In this document: positions 1 through 8,752 of the stretch, piece after piece
Layout: the number at the start of each line of letters is the position of its first letter
How positions within the stretch are numbered: the stretch's first letter is position 1
From: CAVYHX01 sp963768415
GTDB lineage: Bacteria > Pseudomonadota > Gammaproteobacteria > UBA9214
Direction: 5' to 3'
NCBI GenBank assembly: GCA_963768415.1
Contig: CAVYHX010000026.1
Span: 1 to 64,000, forward strand
Length of the DNA stretch: 64,000 nt
Notes under the pieces: generated by a model
What the model was told of the DNA's origin: nothing
Database searches by the model: none
What the model saw: only the letters and a program-made list of their open reading frames with translations
Made by a program: the position numbers and the translations under genes

Positions 1-326
1 AATGCCTGTCGTGGACGGTGGCAGATCGATGTACCGGTTGTCCCGTTGTCGGGTAAGTAACACAGGGGGGGTTATTGTAGCAGCATCTTAGCAACACCAT
101 GAGCCGCGCGTCGAGCGAGCAGGTGTGGGCTTTCGCTGCCCGCGTTGTCAGCCGGCTGGCCATCCAGTGACTGTCCTTTGCGGGTCACTGAGTTTGCGCG
201 GCGTCGATCGGATTCAAGCAGGCACTCCAGAGACCTGGGGCTCACACGCAGGGATGTTCCCTGGTTTGTGACTGCCTGCATGAGCGCAGGTCCCGCAACC
301 ATATTCCCGACTAGTGCGTTAAAGCA
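1..326. other. no recognisable gene
   Basis: I see no convincing coding region here. Short open frames exist on both strands but none has a ribosome binding site or a familiar sequence. The stretch lies downstream of the leftward gene that ends at 406 and beyond its terminator. Confidence 0.4.
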
Positions 327-355
327 TAAAAAAAGCCCCGCTTTTCAGCGGGGCC
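327..355 (-). terminator. Rho-independent terminator of the Asp/Ser-rich protein gene
   Basis: Inverted repeat GCCCCGC (335-341) and GCGGGGC (348-354) with a 6-nt loop. Read leftwards it is followed by a run of seven T (A run at 328-334). It lies about 50 nt past the stop codon at 406. Confidence 0.8.
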
Positions 356-405
356 TTTGTTGTTACAACTTTTCAAACAGTTGTTGTTATGTGGTACTCA
401 ACTGC

Positions 406-2047
406 CTAGTGACCGTCTCCGTCACAGTCACTCTTCTCGTCGGAGTCACTGTCATCGGAGTCACCATTACCATTGTGGTCCCGATGGCTGTCGCTTCTGT
501 GGCCGGAGTCACTGTCATCGGTGTCACCATTTCCATTGCTGTCATGATGGCTGTCGCTGTCCGAGTCGTCAGGACCACATGTGGGCGGTAACAGCTCGAC
601 GAACCAGGTGTTGTCATCCGAGCCATTGCCATCCGCATCCGGCGTGAAGGTGCACAGTTCACCGGTATCGTCAGTGCCTGTTGCCGTGACGATGTTGGTG
701 GTGTCCTCTACCACGCAGGTCGTAACCTCGATGTTGAACGGGGTATTGGGCGCCAGTATTACCAGTTCCGGATCGTTCACGTAGGAACCGATGACACCCA
801 ACTGGTCATCGTACACGACCACATTGGTGGCATTGCCCGGACCAGTATTGGTCACCACGTAGGAGTAGGTCACTTCGAACTCCGGATCGCAGCTTGCACC
901 CGGGTAGGGGCAGAGCGGCACGTTGTTCTTCAGCTTGCTGGTACCCGTGACCACTACGAAGTTACCGAAGGTCTGACCCGCACCGACCGCGTTAGAACAC
1001 TTGGTCTTGAGTTTCTTAACGACCTGGCCATTGGCAATCAGCTTGATCCTCTTGCCACTGACGGGGAAAGTGAATTCCTCGCCCGGTTGCACCAGGGTCG
1101 CAGCGTACAGGACATGACCCTTGTTGTTCTTAACCTCGACTGTCTCAGCGTACTGTGAATTCCACATCAGGGTCAGGCTCTTGATCCTGCCTTTGCAACC
1201 GCACGCGTCCATGGTGTTGCCGCTGTCGCTGTCGCTGTGGCTGGCACCGCTGCCACTGTCACTGTCACTGTCATCGGAATCACCGCTTCTGTCGTGGTCG
1301 CGGCCACTGTCACTGTCGGTATCGGAATCGTCATGCTTGCGGCTGCCTTTTCCGCCGTAAGTATGCAGCGGGCCGACAGTATCGGTGCTGGCCGTCTTGA
1401 CCACGGTGAGATTACAACCGTCCTGTTCACCTGGTATCGGGCCTGCTGAAGCTTTAGAGGTGGCACAGTTCCAGGGCGCTGGCGTCATACCACCAAAACC
1501 TGTCGCTGCATCATAGGCGGAATTGACCATGTCGACGAGCACGCCGACTTCGATGGTACCCGCAGGCCAGTTCGGATGATTCAAAAGATCGCCGGACAGG
1601 TTATTGACCCGGAAATCGGCGGCATCCGTGGAGCCACTGTCAAGAATGCCGAAATCGACAATGTCACCCGTGAGGATTGCGACGGGATCACCGTAGATCG
1701 CGCCATCGAGGAACGCACCCGTAACGGTAAATGACCCGCTGATCAGGTTGCCCCCGCTATCGATCTGGGCCGTGACATCCAGTAATCCACCCAGCGCGTT
1801 GCCGGTATTGTCGGAGAATATCATCACCACGGTGCCACCGGGGGTGAGCTCGATATCCGCTGCCTGGGATTGCAGTGTCAGCGTGGTACCGTCATACCCG
1901 CAGGTAAGATTCGTGTCGACATTGGTATTGATCAGCGGATAGCTGGTGGGTACGCCGAGCAGCTGTCCCTCAACAGCCGCTGCCATGCCGGGTATCAGCA
2001 TGGCTATCGCCAGCAGAATGAGTTTCAGGTTGTTGGTATTTTCTCAC
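406..2047 (-). CDS. secreted Asp/Ser-rich protein with DUF11-like domain
   Basis: I do not recognise the full protein. From the ATG at 2001 it is 531 residues. A signal-peptide-like stretch (NLKLILLAIAMLIPGMAAA) runs upstream of that ATG in the same frame. A GTG at 2045-2047 with an AGGAG box at 2055-2059 would be the natural start if one extra base is present near 2040, so the exact start is unsettled. Residues about 30-170 look like a beta-rich secreted domain. Residues 223-262 and 478-531 are runs of Asp, Ser, His and Asn (DSDSDS type), which could bind calcium or act as a flexible linker. Between them are a Cys-containing domain (CGCKGR start, about 267-340) and a repeat resembling DUF11 (YVVTNTGPGNATNVVV, about 381-396). 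There is no PEP-CTERM tail, although the neighbouring gene has one. The opposite strand is open here only because of the repetitive acidic codons. Confidence 0.65.
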
Positions 2048-2069
2048 TTTAGTTCTCCTAACTGTCCTT

Positions 2070-2099
2070 GATGTTCTTAGATGTTCTTAGATGTTCTTA
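2070..2099. repeat. three tandem copies of a 10-bp unit
   Basis: The unit GATGTTCTTA is repeated three times without interruption just upstream of the Asp/Ser-rich protein gene. It could be a slippage-prone spacer in the leader. No function can be read from it. Confidence 0.8.
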
Positions 2100-2164
2100 T
2101 AACTAGCATAAGAAGCTATTCCTAAGCTGGGTGGCGCAAAAGGTTACATTGTTTATATGACGTA

Positions 2165-3060
2165 CTAATCTAGTACGGACGAACATTGCCCGTCCGGGTT
2201 TCTCTTTTGCCCGCGGCGGCGTATACCTACTCCAACCAGGCCCAGCAGGCCGGTACCGAACAGCCATACAGCGGCAGGGACCGGAACAAAAGTATCCACC
2301 TTCAGCGCACAGTTGGTACAACTGGTGAAACTGGACTGAAAAGCCGTCATGTCGTTGATTGCCAACGGGTCCCATTCTCCACCATAACTACCGCCACCAG
2401 CAGCATTCGGATCAGTCGTACCCCAGAATACGTTGCCGACCGCTACGGCGCCGCCGGTCGGCCCGGCATAGCCGAGGTCGAATAAATCACCGCCGGTAAT
2501 GTCACCCATCCACTCCAGCACCACCGTATCGCGATCACCTGCGCGCATGCCGGGTGGTGCGCGCGTGTCCGGTGAAGCCGAAATCGATCAGGTCCATGGT
2601 TAATACAATTCCGCTGTTGGTCCCGGCAAAATATGCCTCGGCTTCGGTATTTGCACCAAATGAATAAGGATTGACGACGTAGCCGTCCACCTGCACGAAA
2701 CCACCCAGGAAATTACCGGCATTGTCGAAGTCTGCCGTCAGGGTGTAAGGAGATGCGGTGACGGCACACCGACCCCTGCGGGGTTGCGCCGCTGATGGAG
2801 GCGGTCGTTACCGCAGCCATTGAGCTGTTGCCACCGGGGATCGTAACGTACATGGCTCGGCGGCGTAGCGGCCGTTTATGACCAGCGTATTAACGCCAGT
2901 CACCGTCGTAAGTGTATAAGAGCTCAGCTCCACCGGCGATGATGTCCGGATCAGGAAAGGGTGTGGATATATTGAGGGGTGCCGCTTGCAAAGGCGGAAT
3001 CAGTATCGATATCAGCAATCCGAAAGTGAGAAGCACTGTCCGTTTATTAGTAAGGTTCAT
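2165..3060 (-). CDS. PEP-CTERM sorting-domain protein, frameshifted
   Basis: Secreted protein carrying the C-terminal sorting tail recognised by exosortases. The C-terminus has the motif VPVPAAVWLFGTGLLGLVG followed by a basic cluster (IRRRGQKR), the classic PEP-CTERM layout of motif, hydrophobic helix and Arg-rich end. The N-terminus starts at an ATG at 3058-3060 with GGAG upstream and encodes a signal peptide (hydrophobic core VLLTFGLLISILIPP, then LQAAP). Between the ends the coding potential moves through about five frame segments, for example YTLTTVTGVNTLVING and YTLTADFDNAGNFLGG. At least three shifts are single extra bases, and one is either a missing base or two extra ones. Either the gene is decayed or the sequence carries indel errors, as in relA next door. 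The exosortase itself is not in this window. Confidence 0.7.
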
Positions 3061-3448
3061 TACCCTGTGTCTCCAAAAATCTGTTTTAATCAGTTAGTAA
3101 CAGGTTTTTTAACTCTTGGATTGCGTGCTGCGTGCCATCCGTTCCAACAATACGAAATGCTGAGTTACACCAGCACACCCAATTCACGGGAAAAATAAAG
3201 CAGGAATCGTGCCTATTAATAAATACACATAAAAAACAATGAGGTATAAACAGGCAGTCGTAATGTAGCTCTCAACAAGTGACAACCAGGCCGACATCGA
3301 TATAGACACCGCACGCATCATAAGATGTACAAATGCCTGAAATAACAATAAGCTAATTAGCAACTGGTTTGGGTATTCGGTTTGTAAGGAAAGCCGACGG
3401 AATTTGAGCACGATACGACTCGGGCCATATTGAGGACATGAGTAGATA
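3061..3448. other. intergenic region between divergent PEP-CTERM gene and relA
   Basis: No convincing gene. It must hold the divergent promoters of the leftward PEP-CTERM gene and rightward relA, but I cannot point to clear -35/-10 boxes. A leftward open frame at 3184-3564 overlaps the start of relA and has no recognisable features. Confidence 0.4.
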
Positions 3449-5667
3449 ATGACATTGCGGACAACCAAACCGAGTTTTGCAGCAATTGATTTACCGGAGG
3501 AAATAAGGGCCCGTATAAGCAGTTTGATAGCAAATCGATCGGAACAGGAACAACAGGCCCTCATCAGCGCGGCCCAATGGGCGGTACGGGCCCACCACGA
3601 CCAGCAGCGGGCTTCGGGTGAGCCGTACTACAGCCATGCCCTGGCAGTGGCCGGGATCCTCAATGAGCTGAATCTGGATTACGAGACCCTGGCGGCGGCG
3701 ATTCTGCACGATGTGGTCGAGGACACGAAGGTCACGCCGCAGGACGATCGAGGCAGAATTTGGTCCGCGTGATCGCCCGTCTGGTCGATGGTGTGACCAA
3801 GATGGAGCGGATCGGTGAGTTCCAGGAATCCGGTCGCACCGGTGCCCGTGAGCATAGCCCAGGCGGAAAGCCTGCGCAAGCTGTTGCTGGCGATGGCGGA
3901 GGATGTGCGGGTGGTGCTGATCAAGCTGGCGGACCGGCTCCACAACATGCGTACTCTCAAACACCTGGATGCCGGAGCGCCGGCGTCGGATTGCGCGGGA
4001 GACCCTCGATATCTATGCGCCGCTGGCCAACCGGCTGGGCATCTGGCAGATCAAGTGGGAACTGGAAGATCTGTCGTTCCGTTATCTGGAACCGGAAGCC
4101 TACCAGGCAGCTGGTCAACCAGCTTAAGCGAAACACGTGCGGACCGTGAGCACTATATCAAGCAGGTCATCGAGATCGCTGGATGCGGAACTGAAACAGG
4201 CCGGCATCACAGGCGCTGTGACCGGCCGTCCGAAACACATCTACAGCATCTGGCGCAAGATGCAGCGCAAAGCACCTGGATTTCGAGCAGGTCTTCGATG
4301 TGCGCGCGGTGCGTATTCTGGTCAGCGAAGAAAACGACTGCTATGCCGCGCTGGGTATCGTACACGGCCTGTGGCGGCACATCCCGAAGGAGTTCGATGA
4401 CTATATCGCCAATCCCAAGGAAAACCAGTACCGCTCCTGCACACCGCGGTGGTCGGGCCCGGAAGGGCTCACCCTGGAGATCCAGATCCGTACCTGAAGC
4501 GATGCACCAGCATGCCGAGCTGGGTGTGGCGGCACACTGGCGTTACAAGGAAGGCGGGCACTTTGATCCGGGCTACGAGGAAAAGATTGCCTGGCTGCGG
4601 CAATTGCTGGAATGGAAGGACGAGGAACACAGCGCCAACGATTTTGTCGATCGTTTCAAGTCCGAGGCCTTCCAGGAACGGGTCTATGTGCTGACCCCGG
4701 GGGCAAAATCGTCGATTTGCCGCAGGGCGCAACGCCGCTTGATTTCGCCTATGCCGTGCACACCGAGGTCGGCCACCGTTGCCGGGGCGCGAAGGTCAAT
4801 GGGCGTATTGTGCCGTTGACTTACGAACTCAAGAACGGCGAGCAGGTGGAGATATTGACCACGCGCCAGGGTTCGCCCAGCCGGGACTGGATGAATCCCC
4901 ATCGGGGGTATTTGCACACTTCGCGCGCGAAAGCGCGGGTACGGCAGTGGTTCAAACAGCAGGATCTCGAGCAGAACACGGCAGCGGGGCGGACCATACT
5001 GGAACGCGAGTTGCACCGCCTGGGTGTCACCGGATTATCCTACGAGAAACTGGCGCATCAGTTTAAATACCAGGCTGTGGATGAGCTGCTGGCCGCCATC
5101 GGCAGGGGTGATGTCAATGCCACGCAGCTTGCCAGTGCAGTCAATGCGCTGGCCCCGCGGGACAAGACGGCGGATGACGCACGGCCAAGACGGACAAGAA
5201 AGGGCGCTACGGCGACTGCTGATGGAATCAGTGTTCGGGGTGTGGGCAATTTGCTGACGACCATGGCGCGCTGTTGTCATCCGGTGCCCAACGATCCTGT
5301 CGTCGGCTATATCACCCGCGGGCGCGGCGTCACCATTCATCGCCAGGATTGCGGTAATGTGCTGCGCTTGCAGGGCGAAGATCTCGATCGTCTGATCGAG
5401 GTGGAATGGGGCGCGGAGTCAGATGCGGGTTACCTGACCGATATTCGTGTGCTGGCGTATGACCGTGCAGGCCTGTTGCGCGATATCACCGGCGTACTCG
5501 CGAATGAGAAAATAAACCTGCTTGGCGCCAATACTGCGACCGATAAAGAGGATGGCATGGCACGTATGAGTCTGACGGTCGAAATCACGGATATCAATCA
5601 ATTGAGCCGTGCGCTCACGCTCATCGGGCAATTACCCAATGTCGTGGAAGCGCGGCGCAAGGTGTAA
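3449..5667 (+). CDS. relA: GTP pyrophosphokinase RelA/SpoT family, multiply frameshifted
   Basis: Makes (p)ppGpp from GTP/GDP and ATP during starvation. In order: HD domain (YYSHALAVA, HDVVEDT, DRLHNMRTL), synthetase domain (YAPLANRLGIWQIKWELED, GRPKHIYSIWRKMQ, EFDDYIANPKENQ, VAAHWRYKEG), TGS domain (VDLPQGATPLDFAYAVHTE) and a C-terminal ACT-like domain. The synthetase loop is the acidic EFDD type of monofunctional RelA rather than the RxKD type of SpoT. The HD motif is nevertheless intact, unlike E. coli RelA. Reading through needs about twelve single-base corrections: extra bases near 3749, 3772, 3859, 3968, 4105, 4126, 4181, 4272, 4460 and 4495, and missing bases near 4436 and 4701. The last 950 bases are uninterrupted. 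Protein similarity is undisturbed on both sides of each shift, which argues for sequence error over decay, but the density here is the highest in the window. The start ATG at 3449 fits the family. Confidence 0.85.
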
Positions 5668-5745
5668 AGCAATGCATTCTTGCCCGCGGTTATGTTGCGG
5701 TGCGGTAGATTCTGAGAATTGGCCCTGAGCGGATATTTTTAATAC

Positions 5746-5836
5746 CTGTAGGAGCACCCGATTAAGCACCGGGTGTAAACGACCCCTGGCCGCGATAGTT
5801 ACCCGCCAATCGCGCCGAAGGGCGGCGCTCCTACAG
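5746..5836. repeat. REP-like extragenic palindrome
   Basis: The arms CTGTAGGAGC (5746-5755) and GCTCCTACAG (5827-5836) are perfect inverted repeats about 70 nt apart. The interior is GC-rich and itself partly self-complementary. TGTAGGAGC/GCTCCTACA ends are typical of dispersed REP elements of Pseudomonas and Xanthomonas relatives. It lies between relA and the tRNA-Arg gene, a usual place for such elements. Confidence 0.65.
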
Positions 5837-5907
5837 TGATTTAATGAGTTCGCGATGCAACAGGTATATCGATTTCCAGGATGATGTGTAATGATTGCTT
5901 GATTGTA

Positions 5908-5984
5908 TGGCGTCCCGGAGAGGAGTCGAACCTCCGACCTAGCGCTTAGGAGGCGCTTGCTCTATCCGGCTGAGCTACCGGGAC
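5908..5984 (-). tRNA. tRNA-Arg(CCU)
   Basis: Full cloverleaf on the minus strand with acceptor GTCCCGG/CCGGGAC and encoded CCA. The anticodon loop is CTCCTAA, giving anticodon CCU for the rare AGG codon. It has no intron, unlike the tRNA-Arg(UCU) at 52586. Confidence 0.95.
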
Positions 5985-6028
5985 GTGACCTGCGCAGAAA
6001 AAACGCCGGAACCTGTCCGGCTGCTGAT

Positions 6029-6104
6029 TGGTGGAGCCGAGGAGGATCGAACTCCCGACCTCTGCATTGCGAACGCAGCGCTCTCCCAGCTGAGCTACGG
6101 CCCC
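6029..6104 (-). tRNA. tRNA-Ala(CGC)
   Basis: Cloverleaf on the minus strand with acceptor GGGGCCG pairing to CGGCTCC, GTTCGATCC T-arm and encoded CCA. The anticodon loop TTCGCAA gives CGC, reading GCG. It lies 44 nt upstream of tRNA-Arg(CCU) on the same strand, so the two are probably co-transcribed. Confidence 0.93.
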
Positions 6105-6276
6105 TGATATGATATCCTGTTGGTGGTTGTACTGCCAGCGTGCGGATTCTACCATTACGGAGAAACACGCATGCCACAAATCATGGCTGGAAGCGATGCG
6201 GGTGTGAATTTTACTGCAGGGCTGTCAGTGACCGGGAGCGGATGGTGATGATGTTTGCGCGGACTCAATCACATGG

Positions 6277-6429
6277 CTAGGTGGTCCCCGACAGTGCTTT
6301 CTCCAGGGCGATGATCTTGTCTGCGATTAGCTGACTATCGACAGTGAAGCTGTCGTTATCCAGCCTGGCGCGAATGATATTGATGCGTTGTACATCAATT
6401 TCGGGTGTGATCTGCATCTCATTTAACAT
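6277..6429 (-). CDS. FlgM-like anti-sigma-28 C-terminal domain protein (50 aa)
   Basis: A 50-residue frame starting at ATG 6427-6429. Its middle, DVQRINIIRARLDNDSFTVD followed by ADKIIALEKAL, resembles the C-terminal FliA-binding half of FlgM (pattern R...I+..+..G.Y.VD...IA..+++.E). In that half, two helices hold sigma-28 inactive until FlgM is exported through the flagellum. Usual FlgM is about 90-100 residues and its disordered N-terminal half carries the export signal. Here an in-frame stop just upstream of the ATG leaves no room for that half, unless a sequencing indel hides it. The ribosome binding site is weak. The location, 0.5 kb from fleQ and 6 kb from fliA, fits a flagellar role. 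The assignment is by motif and is moderately sure. Confidence 0.5.
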   Translation of the reverse strand: MLNEMQITPEIDVQRINIIRARLDNDSFTVDSQLIADKIIALEKALSGTT

Positions 6430-6974
6430 GGCTTTTCCAGCTTGTTATCCTGTATACGAATAATTCTGTTGTGCCTGCGTGCTACACCTAATTTATCGTC
6501 CTGCGCATCAGGGAGTTTAGTCTGGTTTTGTGGCGGGGCGCACAAACCGGTAATTAAGCTGAAATGTGAACCATTGATACATCTGGCAGAATCGGGAGGC
6601 GCGGATGGCTGCTAATCGTTTAATATGCCCGACGTTGGCTGGCTGGAAATGAGGCGCACACACGGGGTGGCAATATCGAGGCTGATCAATACAGGTATCA
6701 GCAGGTCTGTGCGCCATCGGTAACCTGCAGCACCACAGGGGTGGAACGCCGGTAAATTTCTGATTGCCAAATATTGAGATTGAATTACAATGCCAAACAT
6801 AGGGTTATCTGAGGGGGGTCTGAGTGGCAACGACACATGCCAAACAGAGACAGTATTTTGACATCCTGATATCCGAATGGTTAACTTCCCCCGTCGGTGA
6901 CCCTGCAGCATGGTTTTAATAACCATCAGGATTTAAAAGATAAAACCAACATCTATACGCTCTCAGGAAATCGA
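6430..6974. other. gene-free leader region upstream of fleQ
   Basis: No convincing coding sequence in either strand. Leftward open frames at 6517-6926 have no ribosome binding sites or recognisable sequence. The region presumably contains the fleQ promoter and the promoter of the FlgM-like gene. I see no clear sigma-54 element. Confidence 0.4.
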
Positions 6975-8401
6975 ATGCTTACTGAACCCAGGGTTCTGAT
7001 AATCGAGGCTGATCCCGAGAAAGGGAAAGAGCTTCAGGCAGTACTGAAATTCATCAACTGTACACCGATTGTCGTGAATGACTGCGCCGGCTGGAAAGCA
7101 GGCGTTGAACGGCGCGGAGGAGCTCCAGGCAGTTATGCTGGGGTCGTGTCAGTCGGACAAGCAGCTGTCGAGTCTGTTGGCCGACATCCACAGTCATGAT
7201 GAGCACCTGCCCATCTATCTGATGGCGGAAAAGGGCAAAGAGCCGACAGTCACCATTGATCCGGGTTCCTGCATTCTCGGTCGCATTGAGTTGCCTCCGA
7301 ACTATTCCCAGTTGACCAGCGCCCTGCACCAGGCTGAGGTCTATACCGAGTCGCACCGCACACCGTCACAAGACCAGCGTCCAGTCGGATTATTCCGTAG
7401 CCTGGTTGGCAGCAGCCGCGCCATTCAGCATGTCAGGAAAATGATGGAGCAGGTGGCGGAAAGTGAAGCCAATGTCCTCATTCTCGGCGATTCGGGCACC
7501 GGCAAGGAAGTCGTCGCACGCAACATTCATTATCAGTCCGGACGCCGGGATGGCCCGTTCGTGCCGGTTAATTGCGGTGCCATTCCCAGCGATCTGCTCG
7601 AGTCCGAGCTGTTCGGCCACGAAAAAGGTGCTTTCACCGGCGCCATCAGCGCGCGCGAAGGCCGTTTCGAAATGGCTGCAGGCGGAACACTGTTTCTCGA
7701 TGAAATCGGTGATATGAGTCTGCCGATGCAGGTCAAGATCCTGCGGGTGTTGCAGGAACGAACCTTTGAACGGGTGGGTTCCAACAACAGTATCATTTCC
7801 AAGGTGCGGATCATTGCCGCTACCCACAAGGATCTGGAGGCGGCAATCAGTAGCCGGAGAATTCCGTGAGGACCTGTTCTACCGCCTCAATGTCTTTCCG
7901 ATCGAAATGCCACCGATGCGCGAGCGGGTAGAAGATATTCCCTTGCTGGTGAATGAGCTGGTACGGCGGATCGAACATGAGAAACGCGGTTCCGTACGCC
8001 TGTCACCCGGTGCGATTTATGCGCTCTGCCAGTACAACTGGCCGGGAAATGTCAGGGAATTGGCCAACGTGATCGAGCGGCTGGCGATACTGCATCCCTA
8101 TGCAGTGGTTGATGCTGCCGACCTCCCGGAGAAATTCCGCACAGAGGCGGGTACTGAAGTCTCGGATCAGGTGATTGAAGCGCTGGTCGGTGCGCCGGTA
8201 ACATCGGATGACCTGGATCCGCGCCTGCCCCGGAACGGGCTGAATCTGAAAGAGCACCTGAGTCATCTCGAGATCAGTTACATCAAACAGGCACTGGCAG
8301 ATTCCGGTGGTGTGGTTGCGCATGCAGCCAAACGCCTCGGTATGCGGCGTACAACACTGGTTGAAAAACTGCGTAAATACGGACTGCAACGCAATACCTA
8401 G
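6975..8401 (+). CDS. fleQ: flagellar sigma-54-dependent master activator FleQ, frameshifted
   Basis: Enhancer-binding protein that turns on flagellar genes with RNA polymerase-sigma-54 and, in Pseudomonas, responds to c-di-GMP and FleN. The N-terminal receiver-like FleQ domain begins MLTEPRVLIIEADPEKGK and leads to LFRSLVGSSRAIQHVRKMM. The AAA+ domain has Walker A GDSGTGKE (around residue 170), ESELFGHEKGAFTGAIS with the GAFTGA loop that contacts sigma-54, and FLDEIGDM. The C-terminal Fis-type helix-turn-helix ends RRTTLVEKLRKYGL. The protein aligns with FleQ rather than FlrC because of the short, non-phosphorylatable N-terminal domain. Two extra bases, near 7105 (within GCAGGCG) and near 7856 (within AGCCGGA), split the frame into three parts. 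Start at ATG 6975 with a weak AGGA box. Confidence 0.9.
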
Positions 8402-8752
8402 CCGTCAGTAGTCTGGCGCTGCGCCACTGATCCTACCCCTTTATCTGCACCAACGGCCCACTGTGGCCGACTGCATCAGGCATGCATGGTGCTGTGACAA
8501 TCGTTCACATAGTCCGCGCTGGTTACGCTTTCATCAGGCGCATCGCTGTGCTAAGTTCGCTCGATAATAATAAAACATGGGGGGGTATCCCGCGACTGAC
8601 CAAATACTGACCAGGCCCAACAGCGGTTTGCCATGCTATGGCGGGCCTGCATCGGCTTGTCTCGATGGCTGTGTGAATCACGAATTAAACAACGGGTGCA
8701 GTCATTTTCATCGGCTCCGTCACCGGATAAATATTACAAGCTTAAATATAAA

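Noticed and set aside
145..1466. Open frames on the plus strand and in the third frame opposite the Asp/Ser-rich gene
   Set aside because: They arise from the repetitive GAC/AGT codons on the other strand. Their products are low-complexity Val/Thr or Cys/His runs with no ribosome binding sites.
2070..2099. Possible CRISPR-like array
   Set aside because: The units are only 10 bp and directly adjacent with no spacers. No cas genes are near. It is a simple tandem repeat.
3184..3564. Leftward 126-residue hydrophobic frame upstream of relA
   Set aside because: It overlaps the relA start, has no ribosome binding site and no recognisable family.
5903..6179. Short open frames over the tRNA-Arg/tRNA-Ala pair
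   Set aside because: They are translations of tRNA sequence on either strand.
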